Of a DNA stretch of 23,180 nt, positions 15,831 to 23,180 are shown piece after piece. The stretch's first letter is position 1, and every line of letters begins with the position of its first letter. A program made the position numbers and the translations under genes. This DNA comes from Bacteroidales bacterium (GTDB taxonomy: Bacteria > Bacteroidota > Bacteroidia > Bacteroidales > Bacteroidaceae), in contig SFEP01000039.1 in assembly GCA_004557185.1 (NCBI GenBank), positions 1 through 23,180 on the forward strand. The letters are read 5' to 3'. Below the pieces are notes generated by a model that saw only the letters and a list, made by a program, of their open reading frames with translations, searched no databases and was not told the origin of the DNA.

Positions 15831-16529
15831 ATGACACATGAAAAGCAAGAGAAAGGCTACGTTTATATTCTGACGAACCCCAGTTTTCGTGAGGATTGGG
15901 TGAAGATTGGCAAGAGCAAGCGACCGGTGGACATGCGTTCCAAGGAACTGGACAATGCTGCTGTGCCTCTGCCCTTTGAAATCTACGCCACCTTAGCCAC
16001 GGTGAAGTACAACGAAGTGGAGCGGTTTGTGCAGAAGATGATAAACCGTTTGACCGACCTGCGCATACGTCAGAACACGGAGTTCTTCAACGTGCCGCCA
16101 CAAATTGCGCTTGACCTTTTCTACGACATTGCTCATACCATCGACGACGCCGTGGTGACGGAGTTTGAGAACAATCAGCCGAAAGTGCTCGCCCCAGACG
16201 AAGTGCAAGAGGAAACGGTAGAGTCTGCACCGAAGCGGCCGCGCTTCAAGTTTAGCATGGTAGGCATCAAGATAGGCGAATGGGTTACGTTCGACCCCAC
16301 GGGCATCAAGGTGCGCGTGGCCAGCGACAACACGGTGGAGTATGACAACCGCCTCTACAAGCTTTCGCCCTTAGTGGGCACCTTCCTGCCTGCTGAGCGC
16401 CGCACGCCATCAAACGCCTACCAGGGCTCCAAGTATTTCTCCTATAATGGTAAGGTCCTCGAAGACCTCAGACGCGAAAAGGAGAATGCCGTGGCAGAGC
16501 ATGAAGCCGACGGCGAAGCGCAGGATTGA
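15831..16529 (+). CDS. GIY-YIG-fold protein with RAMA-like C-terminal domain
   Basis: The 232-residue product begins with a T5orf172-like GIY-YIG domain: GYVYILTNP (9-17) stands for the GIY strand, WVKIGKSKR (23-31) for the YIG strand, and Glu84 in NTEFF is a candidate metal ligand. After a charged linker (about 112-140), residues 143-213 (VGIKIGEWVTF, then EYDNRLYKLSPL, YQGSKYFSYNGKVLEDLR) resemble the RAMA/DUF4357-type domains found with adenine methyltransferases; this match is by eye. It may be a nuclease or a modification-sensing accessory. It is followed after 65 bp by the PLD-helicase gene on the same strand. The C-terminal tail is acidic. Confidence 0.75.
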   Translation: MTHEKQEKGYVYILTNPSFREDWVKIGKSKRPVDMRSKELDNAAVPLPFEIYATLATVKYNEVERFVQKMINRLTDLRIRQNTEFFNVPPQIALDLFYDIAHTIDDAVVTEFENNQPKVLAPDEVQEETVESAPKRPRFKFSMVGIKIGEWVTFDPTGIKVRVASDNTVEYDNRLYKLSPLVGTFLPAERRTPSNAYQGSKYFSYNGKVLEDLRREKENAVAEHEADGEAQD

Positions 16530-16566
16530 AGCCTCGGTTCACCTTCACCCTGAAGCGCTTCCTTAT

Positions 16567-16583
16567 ACTCCTTATATATATAT
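16567..16583 (+). promoter_or_regulatory. ACTCCTTATATATA leader element before the helicase
   Basis: ACTCCTTATATATATAT ends 11 bases before the ATG at 16595. It matches the elements before dapA and the methyltransferase. So close to the start codon it would normally lie in the transcript, favouring an open 5' leader over a promoter. Confidence 0.4.
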
Positions 16584-16594
16584 TCCACAACCAC

Positions 16595-19500
16595 ATGATT
16601 ACGACAAGCACGCTTATCGATAACTCTTGCGAGCAGCTGAGCATGATGACCGTGGTGCGCGACCTGCTTGCTCAACCGCAGTGCAGCAAAGTGAAGATTG
16701 CCACGGGCTACTGGGATATTCCCGGCATGGCTCTGCTCACCGCCGAACTGCGCCACTTTCTGCAACGCGAAGGCACGCAACTGCAAATACTCATTGGCAC
16801 CGACCCCAGGGTGCGGGCGTCGCAGCAGCGCAACCCTATATATAAGGATGCACACTCGCAGCAGGACTTCATCAAATGCGACTTGCAAAACCTTGACGTG
16901 AAGGACGAGTATGTAGACGCCGTGTGTCTGCTTAAGGAGTTCTGCACCGAAGACTTCGACGCCAGCCGCATACAAATCAAAATGTGCCGGGAGGATGCCG
17001 AGGGGAGGGAGCAGTTCTTTCACGCCAAGAGTTACGTGTTTCTGGGGCGCGGCTTCGCCAAAGGCATTGTGGGCAGCAGCAATTTCACGCAGAAGGGGCT
17101 GCAGGGAAATGCCGAACTGAACTATCTGGAATGGACCGATGCCATCGTCACCCATGTGCCGTGCGAGGAGTCGGAGGCCAAGGGCCACAAGTACTGGTTT
17201 GATGAGAAATGGGAGCAGGCCGAGGAGTGGAACAGGGAGTTCTTGCAGGAGGTGCTGCAAGGTACGCCCGTGGCCGCAAAGGCTGAAACTGTCATGCAGC
17301 CTGCACCACTCACGCCCTACGAGCTCTACATTAAGCTGCTTCATTACAAGTTTGGCGACATTGTCGACGTTGACCAGCAGCACCTCATCGAGGGCTACCT
17401 GCCTCCGCAGTACGAGGCACTCGACTACCAGATACAGGCTGTGAAGCAGTGTTTCTCCATCATGCGTGAACACGGCGGCTTCATGCTGGCCGATGTGGTG
17501 GGTCTTGGTAAAACGGTGGTAGGCGCGCTCATCATGAAGCATTTCCTCACCATGCCCGACGAACACGACGCCGGCCGCCCGCGCCGCGTGCTCGTGGTCA
17601 CACCGCCCGCCATCAAGTCGGCTTGGCAGGACACCATCGGTGAGTTCGACCAACACAGCAGCAGTCCTATGCTACCCTTCGTCGACTTCGTGACGACGGG
17701 TAGCATTGGCCACTTAGTGGACGACGTGCAAGCCGGCGAGGCCGACGAAGATGACGATGCCGACAGCGGCGACTTTGCCAGCACCCTGCAGCAAAAGGAT
17801 TATGGCCTTATCCTTATCGACGAGAGCCACAAGTTTCGTAATTCTGGGACACGCATGTACCAGGCCCTCGACCAACTCATCGCCGACATTATCACGCACA
17901 CGGCACTTTGTCCCTACGTGGGGTTGCTCTCGGCCACGCCGCAGAACAACCGTCCCAGCGACTTGCAGAACCAAATCTACCTCTTCCAGCGCAACCGCGC
18001 CGACAGCACGCTGCGCAAGGCCAACGGCGGCAACCTTGAGAGCTACTTTGCTGCCATCAAGCGTGAGTATGCCGAACTCATTGCCACGCCCCTCGACGAG
18101 AAAGGCCGCCATGTGACCCTCACGCCGCACGAAAAGGCCGAACGTAGTGCATCCCTCAAGCGACTCTCAGAGCGCCTGCGAGCCGATGTGCTTGAAGACA
18201 TACTGGTGCGCCGCACCCGCACCGACATCATTCGTTACTACGGCGGCACGCTGAAGTTTCCCACCATCAGCGGCCCGCACAGCCTGGAATACACCATGGA
18301 GGCAGGTCTGGCGCAGCTCTTTGCGCAGACCATGGACATGATAGCGCCCGCTGTGGCCGAGTGCGACACGCCCGACGACTTCCTGGGTTACTACCGTTAC
18401 CGTGCCATCGAGTACCTGGTCGACCCTGAGGTGAAAAACATCTATTGCAGCGGTAACCTCTCGCCCGACCGCATCTCGCACCAGCTGGCCAAAATCATGC
18501 AGACCAACCTGGTGAAGCGCCTTGAAAGCAGTTTTGCCGCTTTCAAGAAGTCGCTGCGCAACTTGCGCCGCTACACGCAGAACATGATTGACATGTGGCA
18601 CGCCGACGCCATCTTCATTTGCCCCAACATCGACGTCAATGCCGAACTTGATGCCAGTGCCTGTATGGACCGCGAGGGACGCTATGTGTCGTTTGGGGAA
18701 TGCCTGCAACGTGTGCGTGAAAAGTTGTGCCGCCTCAACGAGCAGGGACGCAATGAGCTGGACCGCAACCGCGAACTGCGCCGCGCCGACTTCGACCCAG
18801 CCTACATTGACTACCTCAACCGTGACTTGGGGCTTATCAAATACCTTTGCGACAAGTGGGACGCTTACGGCAACGACCCCAAGCTCGAAACGTTCAAGCA
18901 GAGCCTGCGTACCACGCTCTTCGACCCTGCCCGCAACCCTGCCCGCAAATTGGTCATCTTCAGCGAGGCTATCGACACCGTCGAGACGCTGGCGCTGGCA
19001 GTGCGCACCGTGGCGCCCGAACTCGGCGTGCTCTGCGTCACTGCCGCCAACCGCCACGGCATGGAGCCAGTCATTCGCCAGAACTTCGACGCAAACTACC
19101 GCGGCATCTGGTGCGACGACTACCAAGTCATTATCACCACCGAGGTGCTTGCCGAGGGCATCAACCTGCACCGCGCCAACTGCATTCTCAACTACGACAC
19201 ACCCTGGAATGCCACTCGCCTCATGCAGCGCATTGGCCGCGTCAACCGCATTGGCTCGCAGGCCGACACCGTCTACGTCTACAACTTCATGCCCAGTGCG
19301 CAGGGCAACGAGCAGATACAACTCGTGCAGAAGGCCTACACCAAGCTGCAGTCATTCCACACCCTCTTTGGCGAGGACAGCCAGGTGTTCACGCAGGACG
19401 AGGAGGTCATGCACTACGACCTCAACCTTCAGGTCAATGGCGAGGAGTCGCCCATGGAGAAATACATCAGCGAACTCAAAGCCTACAAGACGGCACACCC

Positions 19501-20089
19501 CGCACGCTTTGCCCAGATAGAGGCGATGCACGACGGCTTGCAGGTGGCGGCTGCCCAGACTACGGGCCACAGTTACTTTGTGGTGCGCACCGCCACGGCT
19601 TCGGCCCTCTTCGTGCACATCGATGAAGCGGGGCAGGCCAAGCTCCTTTCAGCCGCCGACATGTATGCGGCCTTCCGCACCGACCCCGCCGTGCCCGCCG
19701 CCCCCGCTTTGCCCGCCAACTGGGAGCAGCGCTGCAAGGAGGCCACGTTGCTGGTGAATCAGAGCCTTGCGGTTCTGCGCCTGCATAGCCGCTACCAGCG
19801 CCAGGCCGACAGTGCCAAGGAAATTATCAGGCGCTTGAAGGATGAACTGCCCCTCACGCCCCGTGCTCGTAGCATACTCTCGTCTGCCTTTTCCTTGGTA
19901 GATAAGGGCAACACCGACATCATTCGCAAGGTCATTGCCCTCGACGAGCGGATGCACGGCGAGCGCCTCCTTCTGGAATTTACGCCCGAAGATGTAGAGA
20001 ATATTCTGCAAACGGAAATCGCCCACATCTTGGCCCGCGTGAAGAAGCGCCACGGCCAAGCTACTATCTACCTCGCTTTGGCCAAGTAA
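16595..20089 (+). CDS. PLD-nuclease / SNF2-like helicase fusion protein
   Basis: The 1164-residue protein starts with a phospholipase-D-type nuclease module: His143-Ala-Lys145 and GSSN (160-163) form an HKN signature, with no Asp of the classical HKD. A superfamily 2 ATPase follows: Walker A GLGKT with Lys306, DESH box 409-412, LLSATP motif III, VITTEVLAEGINL motif V and QRIGRVNRIG motif VI (from Gln878). A strongly acidic insert (GEADEDDDADSGD, about residues 379-391) lies before the DESH box. The C-terminal 200 residues are unassigned. By family logic it would translocate on DNA and cut it with the PLD domain; only one PLD motif is present, so a dimer would be needed. The frame extends upstream to TTG 16526, overlapping the previous stop, but the ATG at 16595 is preferred. 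The methyltransferase gene follows after 64 bp. Confidence 0.87.
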   Translation: MITTSTLIDNSCEQLSMMTVVRDLLAQPQCSKVKIATGYWDIPGMALLTAELRHFLQREGTQLQILIGTDPRVRASQQRNPIYKDAHSQQDFIKCDLQNLDVKDEYVDAVCLLKEFCTEDFDASRIQIKMCREDAEGREQFFHAKSYVFLGRGFAKGIVGSSNFTQKGLQGNAELNYLEWTDAIVTHVPCEESEAKGHKYWFDEKWEQAEEWNREFLQEVLQGTPVAAKAETVMQPAPLTPYELYIKLLHYKFGDIVDVDQQHLIEGYLPPQYEALDYQIQAVKQCFSIMREHGGFMLADVVGLGKTVVGALIMKHFLTMPDEHDAGRPRRVLVVTPPAIKSAWQDTIGEFDQHSSSPMLPFVDFVTTGSIGHLVDDVQAGEADEDDDADSGDFASTLQQKDYGLILIDESHKFRNSGTRMYQALDQLIADIITHTALCPYVGLLSATPQNNRPSDLQNQIYLFQRNRADSTLRKANGGNLESYFAAIKREYAELIATPLDEKGRHVTLTPHEKAERSASLKRLSERLRADVLEDILVRRTRTDIIRYYGGTLKFPTISGPHSLEYTMEAGLAQLFAQTMDMIAPAVAECDTPDDFLGYYRYRAIEYLVDPEVKNIYCSGNLSPDRISHQLAKIMQTNLVKRLESSFAAFKKSLRNLRRYTQNMIDMWHADAIFICPNIDVNAELDASACMDREGRYVSFGECLQRVREKLCRLNEQGRNELDRNRELRRADFDPAYIDYLNRDLGLIKYLCDKWDAYGNDPKLETFKQSLRTTLFDPARNPARKLVIFSEAIDTVETLALAVRTVAPELGVLCVTAANRHGMEPVIRQNFDANYRGIWCDDYQVIITTEVLAEGINLHRANCILNYDTPWNATRLMQRIGRVNRIGSQADTVYVYNFMPSAQGNEQIQLVQKAYTKLQSFHTLFGEDSQVFTQDEEVMHYDLNLQVNGEESPMEKYISELKAYKTAHPARFAQIEAMHDGLQVAAAQTTGHSYFVVRTATASALFVHIDEAGQAKLLSAADMYAAFRTDPAVPAAPALPANWEQRCKEATLLVNQSLAVLRLHSRYQRQADSAKEIIRRLKDELPLTPRARSILSSAFSLVDKGNTDIIRKVIALDERMHGERLLLEFTPEDVENILQTEIAHILARVKKRHGQATIYLALAK

Positions 20090-20102
20090 ATACTCCCCAG
20101 CC

Positions 20103-20120
20103 ACTCCTTTATAATATATA
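20103..20120 (+). promoter_or_regulatory. ACTCCTTTATAATATATA leader element before the methyltransferase
   Basis: The 64-bp gap after the helicase holds an ACTCC-AT-rich element similar to those before dapA and the helicase, 33 bases before the ATG. No terminator or TAnnTTTG box is visible in the gap, so read-through from the helicase is likely. Confidence 0.4.
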
Positions 20121-20153
20121 GCCACACGCCAACAACCCACCCCCGCCATCACC

Positions 20154-23100
20154 ATGAACAACAAACTTCAAGCATACTTTCAGCAGAAGTATCAGGGACA
20201 GGAGTCGTTCCTGCAAAACGTGATTTTCCCCATCTTCGGCGAGGAGAACTTCGATGACGGCTACTCCCTGCCGCTGCTCGACCACTATCCCGAGCTCTGC
20301 CCCCTGGCCAAGGCCACGGGCATCTCTTCCATTCTGCACATCGGCACCATCGATGTGGACTTCAACCCCATCAGCATTTTCGACATCACCGTGTCGAGCC
20401 ACGTGCTGCTGCACCGTAACCGTGTGGGCATTCAGCAAATCATTCGTCGCATCATGACCACCTACTCCAGCGCCTTCATGCTCTTCCACTACGAGGACGC
20501 GGCGCAGTGGGACTGGCGCTTTACCTTCTGCAGCAAGGCATCGAACGACGAACTCACCGACAACAAGCGCTACACCTTCATGCTCGGCCCCGGTCAGAGC
20601 TGCCGCACCGTGGCCGAGAACTTCACCAAGCTCCTCGACAAGCAAGGTGCTGTCGAACTGGCCGACATACAGCAGGCCTTCGATGTGGAAGCGCTCTCTG
20701 AGGAGTTCTTTGGGAAATACAAACAGCACTACGAGGCCTTCGTGCAGTACATCACGGGCAAGCGCTTTGTCAAGACTGGGGGTAAATGGCTGGAAAAGGT
20801 GGAGCACGAGCCGCATGAGCAGATGTATGAAGCCTTTGGCCGTAACGACAAACTGGTGCGCGACTATGTCAAGAAACTCCTCGGCCGCATCGTCTTCCTC
20901 CACTTCCTGCAAAAGAAGGGCTGGCTCGGTGTGCCTAAGGGCAAACGCTGGGGCGAGGGCGACCAGCAGTTCATGCGCCACCTCTTCACCTATGCCACGC
21001 CCGAGCAGCAGGCCGACTTCCTCGACCTCGTGCTCGAGCCCCTTTTCGACCGCGGCCTCGACACCGACCGCTCTGCCGACCGCGACCTCTTCGACACCCA
21101 TGTGCCCCTGCCTGCTGGCAGCATAGTGAAGGTGCCTTACCTCAACGGCGGCCTCTTTGAGCGCGACGCCCTCGACGAGGTTACCACCCGTTTCCCTGCT
21201 GAATACTTCGACGCGCTCCTGCAGTTCCTTTCGCAGTACAACTTTACCATCGACGAGAACGACCCCAACGATGCACAGGTGGGCGTTGACCCCGAGATGC
21301 TTGGCCGCATCTTCGAGAACCTGCTTGAGGACAACAAGGACAAGGGCGCCTACTACACGCCCAAGGAAATCGTGCGCTACATGTGCCGCCAGTCGCTCAT
21401 AGCCTACCTCCTTACCGACCTCCCCGCCGACGCCGACCCGCAGGCCATCCGTCAGTTCGTCAGCACCTACGATGTCGACACCCTCGGCGGCCGCCAGTCA
21501 CCACTGGCCGCCCACATCGACGAGCGGCTGCGCACCGTGCGCATCTGCGACCCTGCCATCGGTTCGGGCGCCTTCCCCATGGGCTTGCTCAAAGAACTCT
21601 TTCTCTGCCGCGGCGCCATCGAGGATTTCGACAACGCCGCCGCCATCAAGCGCCACATCATTCAGCACAACATCTACGGCGTCGACATTGAGCGCGGTGC
21701 CGTCGACATTGCCCGCCTCCGTTTCTGGCTCTCCCTCGTGGTCGACGAGGACAAGCCGCACACCCTGCCCAACCTCGACTTCAAAATCATGCAGGGCAAC
21801 TCCCTGCTCGAGCAGTATCAGGGCGTCGACCTCAGCCGCATTGCCAAGGATAGTCTGCAGCTGGCGGCCGAAACGCAGACGCTCCAACTCTTCGACCCCA
21901 TCCTCAACGACCAGCGCCGCAAACTGCGTGACCTCCTCAGCAAGTACTACAACACCACCCGCCACAGCGACAAGCACGACCTCCTCAGCAGCATCAACAA
22001 CTGCATACACCAGCAGCTCAACGCCTACGAGCCCAACCTCGACCTCTCGGACATCGACCTGCAAGGTAACCCCCACTTCTTCCTTTGGCACACCTGGTTT
22101 GCCGACGTGCTCAGTCCCACGCAGGGCGCCGGCGGCTTCGACATACTCATTGGCAACCCGCCCTACATACAGTTGCAGAACAACGGCGGCGAACTGGCCA
22201 AGCGCTACGAACGATGCGGCTTCCAATCCTTTGCCCGCACTGGCGACATCTACTGCCTCTTCTACGAGCTCGGACAGCACCTTTTGCGCCCCGGCGGTCA
22301 TCTCTGCTACATCACTTCTAACAAATGGATGCGCGCTGGCTATGGCGAAAGCCTGCGCCGCTTCTTCGTGGAACACACCAACCCCAAACTCCTTATCGAC
22401 TTTGCAGGCATCAAAATCTTCGACAACGCCACCGTCGACACCAACATTCTCCTCTACGCCAAAGAGCCCAACCAATTCCACACAAGTTGTGCGGTGATGA
22501 AAGACAAAAATGGCCTCTTTAATTTGAGCGATTACGTGAGGCACAATGCTGCCCCCACAAGTTTCCGCAATGCCGACTCTTGGGTGATACTCTCGCCCAT
22601 AGAGCAAAGCATTAAGCAGAAGATAGAAGCCGTAGGCACACCGCTGAAAGATTGGGACATCAGTATCTATCGTGGCGTGTTGACTGGATATAACGATGCC
22701 TTTATAATTTCAACAGAGAAACGCAACGAGATATTAGCTAACTGCCAAAGTGATGACGAACGCACAAAAACGGAAGAGTTAATACGACCGATTTTGCGAG
22801 GAAGGGATATTAAACGCTATTCTTATGATTGGGCTGGTCTTTATCTCATTTCTACCTTTCCTGCACGACAATATAATATTGATGATTACCCAGCACTAAA
22901 GGATTATCTATTAACCTGTGGCTATGAGAGATTGGAGCAGTCCGGCAAGACATACATAATAAATGGCGAAAAAGTAAAATCAAGAAAGAAAACTTCAAAC
23001 AAGTGGTTTGAGACTCAAGATAGCATCAGTTATTGGGAGGATTTTTCAAAACAGCAAATAGTATGGATTGAGTTGTCAGATGAGCCCAAATTCACTCTTG

Positions 23101-23180
23101 CAGAAAACATAGTTTCTGCGAATACCGTTTTCTTAATGACGGGTGAGGGGTTATGCCATATTCTTGGCATTCTTAATTCT
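20154..23180 (+). CDS. Eco57I-like N6-adenine DNA methyltransferase (partial, runs off the right edge)
   Basis: The frame is open for 1009 codons from ATG 20154 to the window end. The catalytic core has GAYYTP (398-403), SAM-binding motif I DPAIGSGAF (466-474) and catalytic NPPY (668-671), the set seen in gamma-class N6-adenine methyltransferases of the Eco57I/TaqI/PglX group. After residue ~800 a TaqI-like target-recognition domain begins, with PILRGRDIKRY (879-889) and the WIELSDEPKFTLAENIVSA region. The first 185 residues have no nuclease motif I can recognise; whether the protein cuts DNA (type IIG) or only modifies it is open. Base composition falls sharply from about 22600 on, coinciding with the recognition domain. 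It follows the PLD-helicase gene, suggesting a modification/restriction pair. The C-terminus is not in the window. Confidence 0.9.
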   Translation, partial: MNNKLQAYFQQKYQGQESFLQNVIFPIFGEENFDDGYSLPLLDHYPELCPLAKATGISSILHIGTIDVDFNPISIFDITVSSHVLLHRNRVGIQQIIRRIMTTYSSAFMLFHYEDAAQWDWRFTFCSKASNDELTDNKRYTFMLGPGQSCRTVAENFTKLLDKQGAVELADIQQAFDVEALSEEFFGKYKQHYEAFVQYITGKRFVKTGGKWLEKVEHEPHEQMYEAFGRNDKLVRDYVKKLLGRIVFLHFLQKKGWLGVPKGKRWGEGDQQFMRHLFTYATPEQQADFLDLVLEPLFDRGLDTDRSADRDLFDTHVPLPAGSIVKVPYLNGGLFERDALDEVTTRFPAEYFDALLQFLSQYNFTIDENDPNDAQVGVDPEMLGRIFENLLEDNKDKGAYYTPKEIVRYMCRQSLIAYLLTDLPADADPQAIRQFVSTYDVDTLGGRQSPLAAHIDERLRTVRICDPAIGSGAFPMGLLKELFLCRGAIEDFDNAAAIKRHIIQHNIYGVDIERGAVDIARLRFWLSLVVDEDKPHTLPNLDFKIMQGNSLLEQYQGVDLSRIAKDSLQLAAETQTLQLFDPILNDQRRKLRDLLSKYYNTTRHSDKHDLLSSINNCIHQQLNAYEPNLDLSDIDLQGNPHFFLWHTWFADVLSPTQGAGGFDILIGNPPYIQLQNNGGELAKRYERCGFQSFARTGDIYCLFYELGQHLLRPGGHLCYITSNKWMRAGYGESLRRFFVEHTNPKLLIDFAGIKIFDNATVDTNILLYAKEPNQFHTSCAVMKDKNGLFNLSDYVRHNAAPTSFRNADSWVILSPIEQSIKQKIEAVGTPLKDWDISIYRGVLTGYNDAFIISTEKRNEILANCQSDDERTKTEELIRPILRGRDIKRYSYDWAGLYLISTFPARQYNIDDYPALKDYLLTCGYERLEQSGKTYIINGEKVKSRKKTSNKWFETQDSISYWEDFSKQQIVWIELSDEPKFTLAENIVSANTVFLMTGEGLCHILGILNS

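Noticed and set aside
16526..16594. Upstream TTG start of the PLD-helicase with a hydrophobic N-terminus
   Set aside because: It would add a 23-residue segment encoded partly by the AT-rich leader; the ATG at 16595 gives a typical cytosolic start and keeps a 65-bp gap similar to the next one.
21472..22497. Plus-strand 341-residue Ser/Thr-rich ORF inside the methyltransferase gene
   Set aside because: It is an out-of-frame shadow of the methyltransferase, with biased Ser/Thr/Ala composition and no motifs.
15831..23180. Assignment to DISARM or BREX
   Set aside because: The methyltransferase and helicase types are suggestive, but the defining genes (drmA/drmB, or brxC and pglZ) are not visible in the window, so the system cannot be named from this sequence.

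Overview
This window reads as chromosomal DNA from a GC-rich member of the Bacteroidales, possibly Prevotellaceae (lineage inferred, not proven). The evidence is: Bacteroidota-type -7 boxes (TAnnTTTG) in front of several genes; start regions without clear Shine-Dalgarno sequences; and Bacteroidota-restricted families (DUF4199, DUF6452, DUF6048, DUF5686, and a response-regulator/PEP-synthase-like fusion). No rRNA, tRNA, CRISPR array or insertion sequence was seen.

Left part (1-7323), housekeeping. The last codons of an unidentified gene are followed by a bidirectional terminator shared with trmD (tRNA m1G37 methyltransferase, minus strand). trmD and ligA (NAD+-dependent DNA ligase) diverge from closely spaced promoters. 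dapA (4-hydroxy-tetrahydrodipicolinate synthase) and a 998-residue protein with receiver-like domains fused to a PEP/pyruvate-binding ATP-grasp domain follow on the plus strand.

Middle part (7324-15622), envelope genes. A 550-base gene-free stretch holds a 20-bp-arm palindrome and three exact-period 84-bp tandem repeats, each ending in a promoter-like -7 box. The last repeat probably drives DUF4199, then a tightly packed run: GT2 glycosyltransferase, DUF6452 lipoprotein, DUF6048 outer-membrane protein, ApbE flavin transferase and DUF5686 outer-membrane protein. Several of these genes overlap. A DUF389 membrane protein faces them convergently and ends in a good intrinsic terminator.

Right part (15795-23180), a probable defence or restriction-modification island on the plus strand: a GIY-YIG protein with a RAMA-like C-terminus, a PLD-nuclease/SNF2-like helicase fusion, and an Eco57I-like adenine methyltransferase cut by the window edge. 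The two gaps between these genes are nearly equal (65 and 64 bp) and similarly built. Base composition drops sharply inside the methyltransferase gene where its target-recognition domain begins, which suggests exchange of specificity. This module is the best candidate for an incompletely described system; its remaining genes, if any, lie beyond the right edge.
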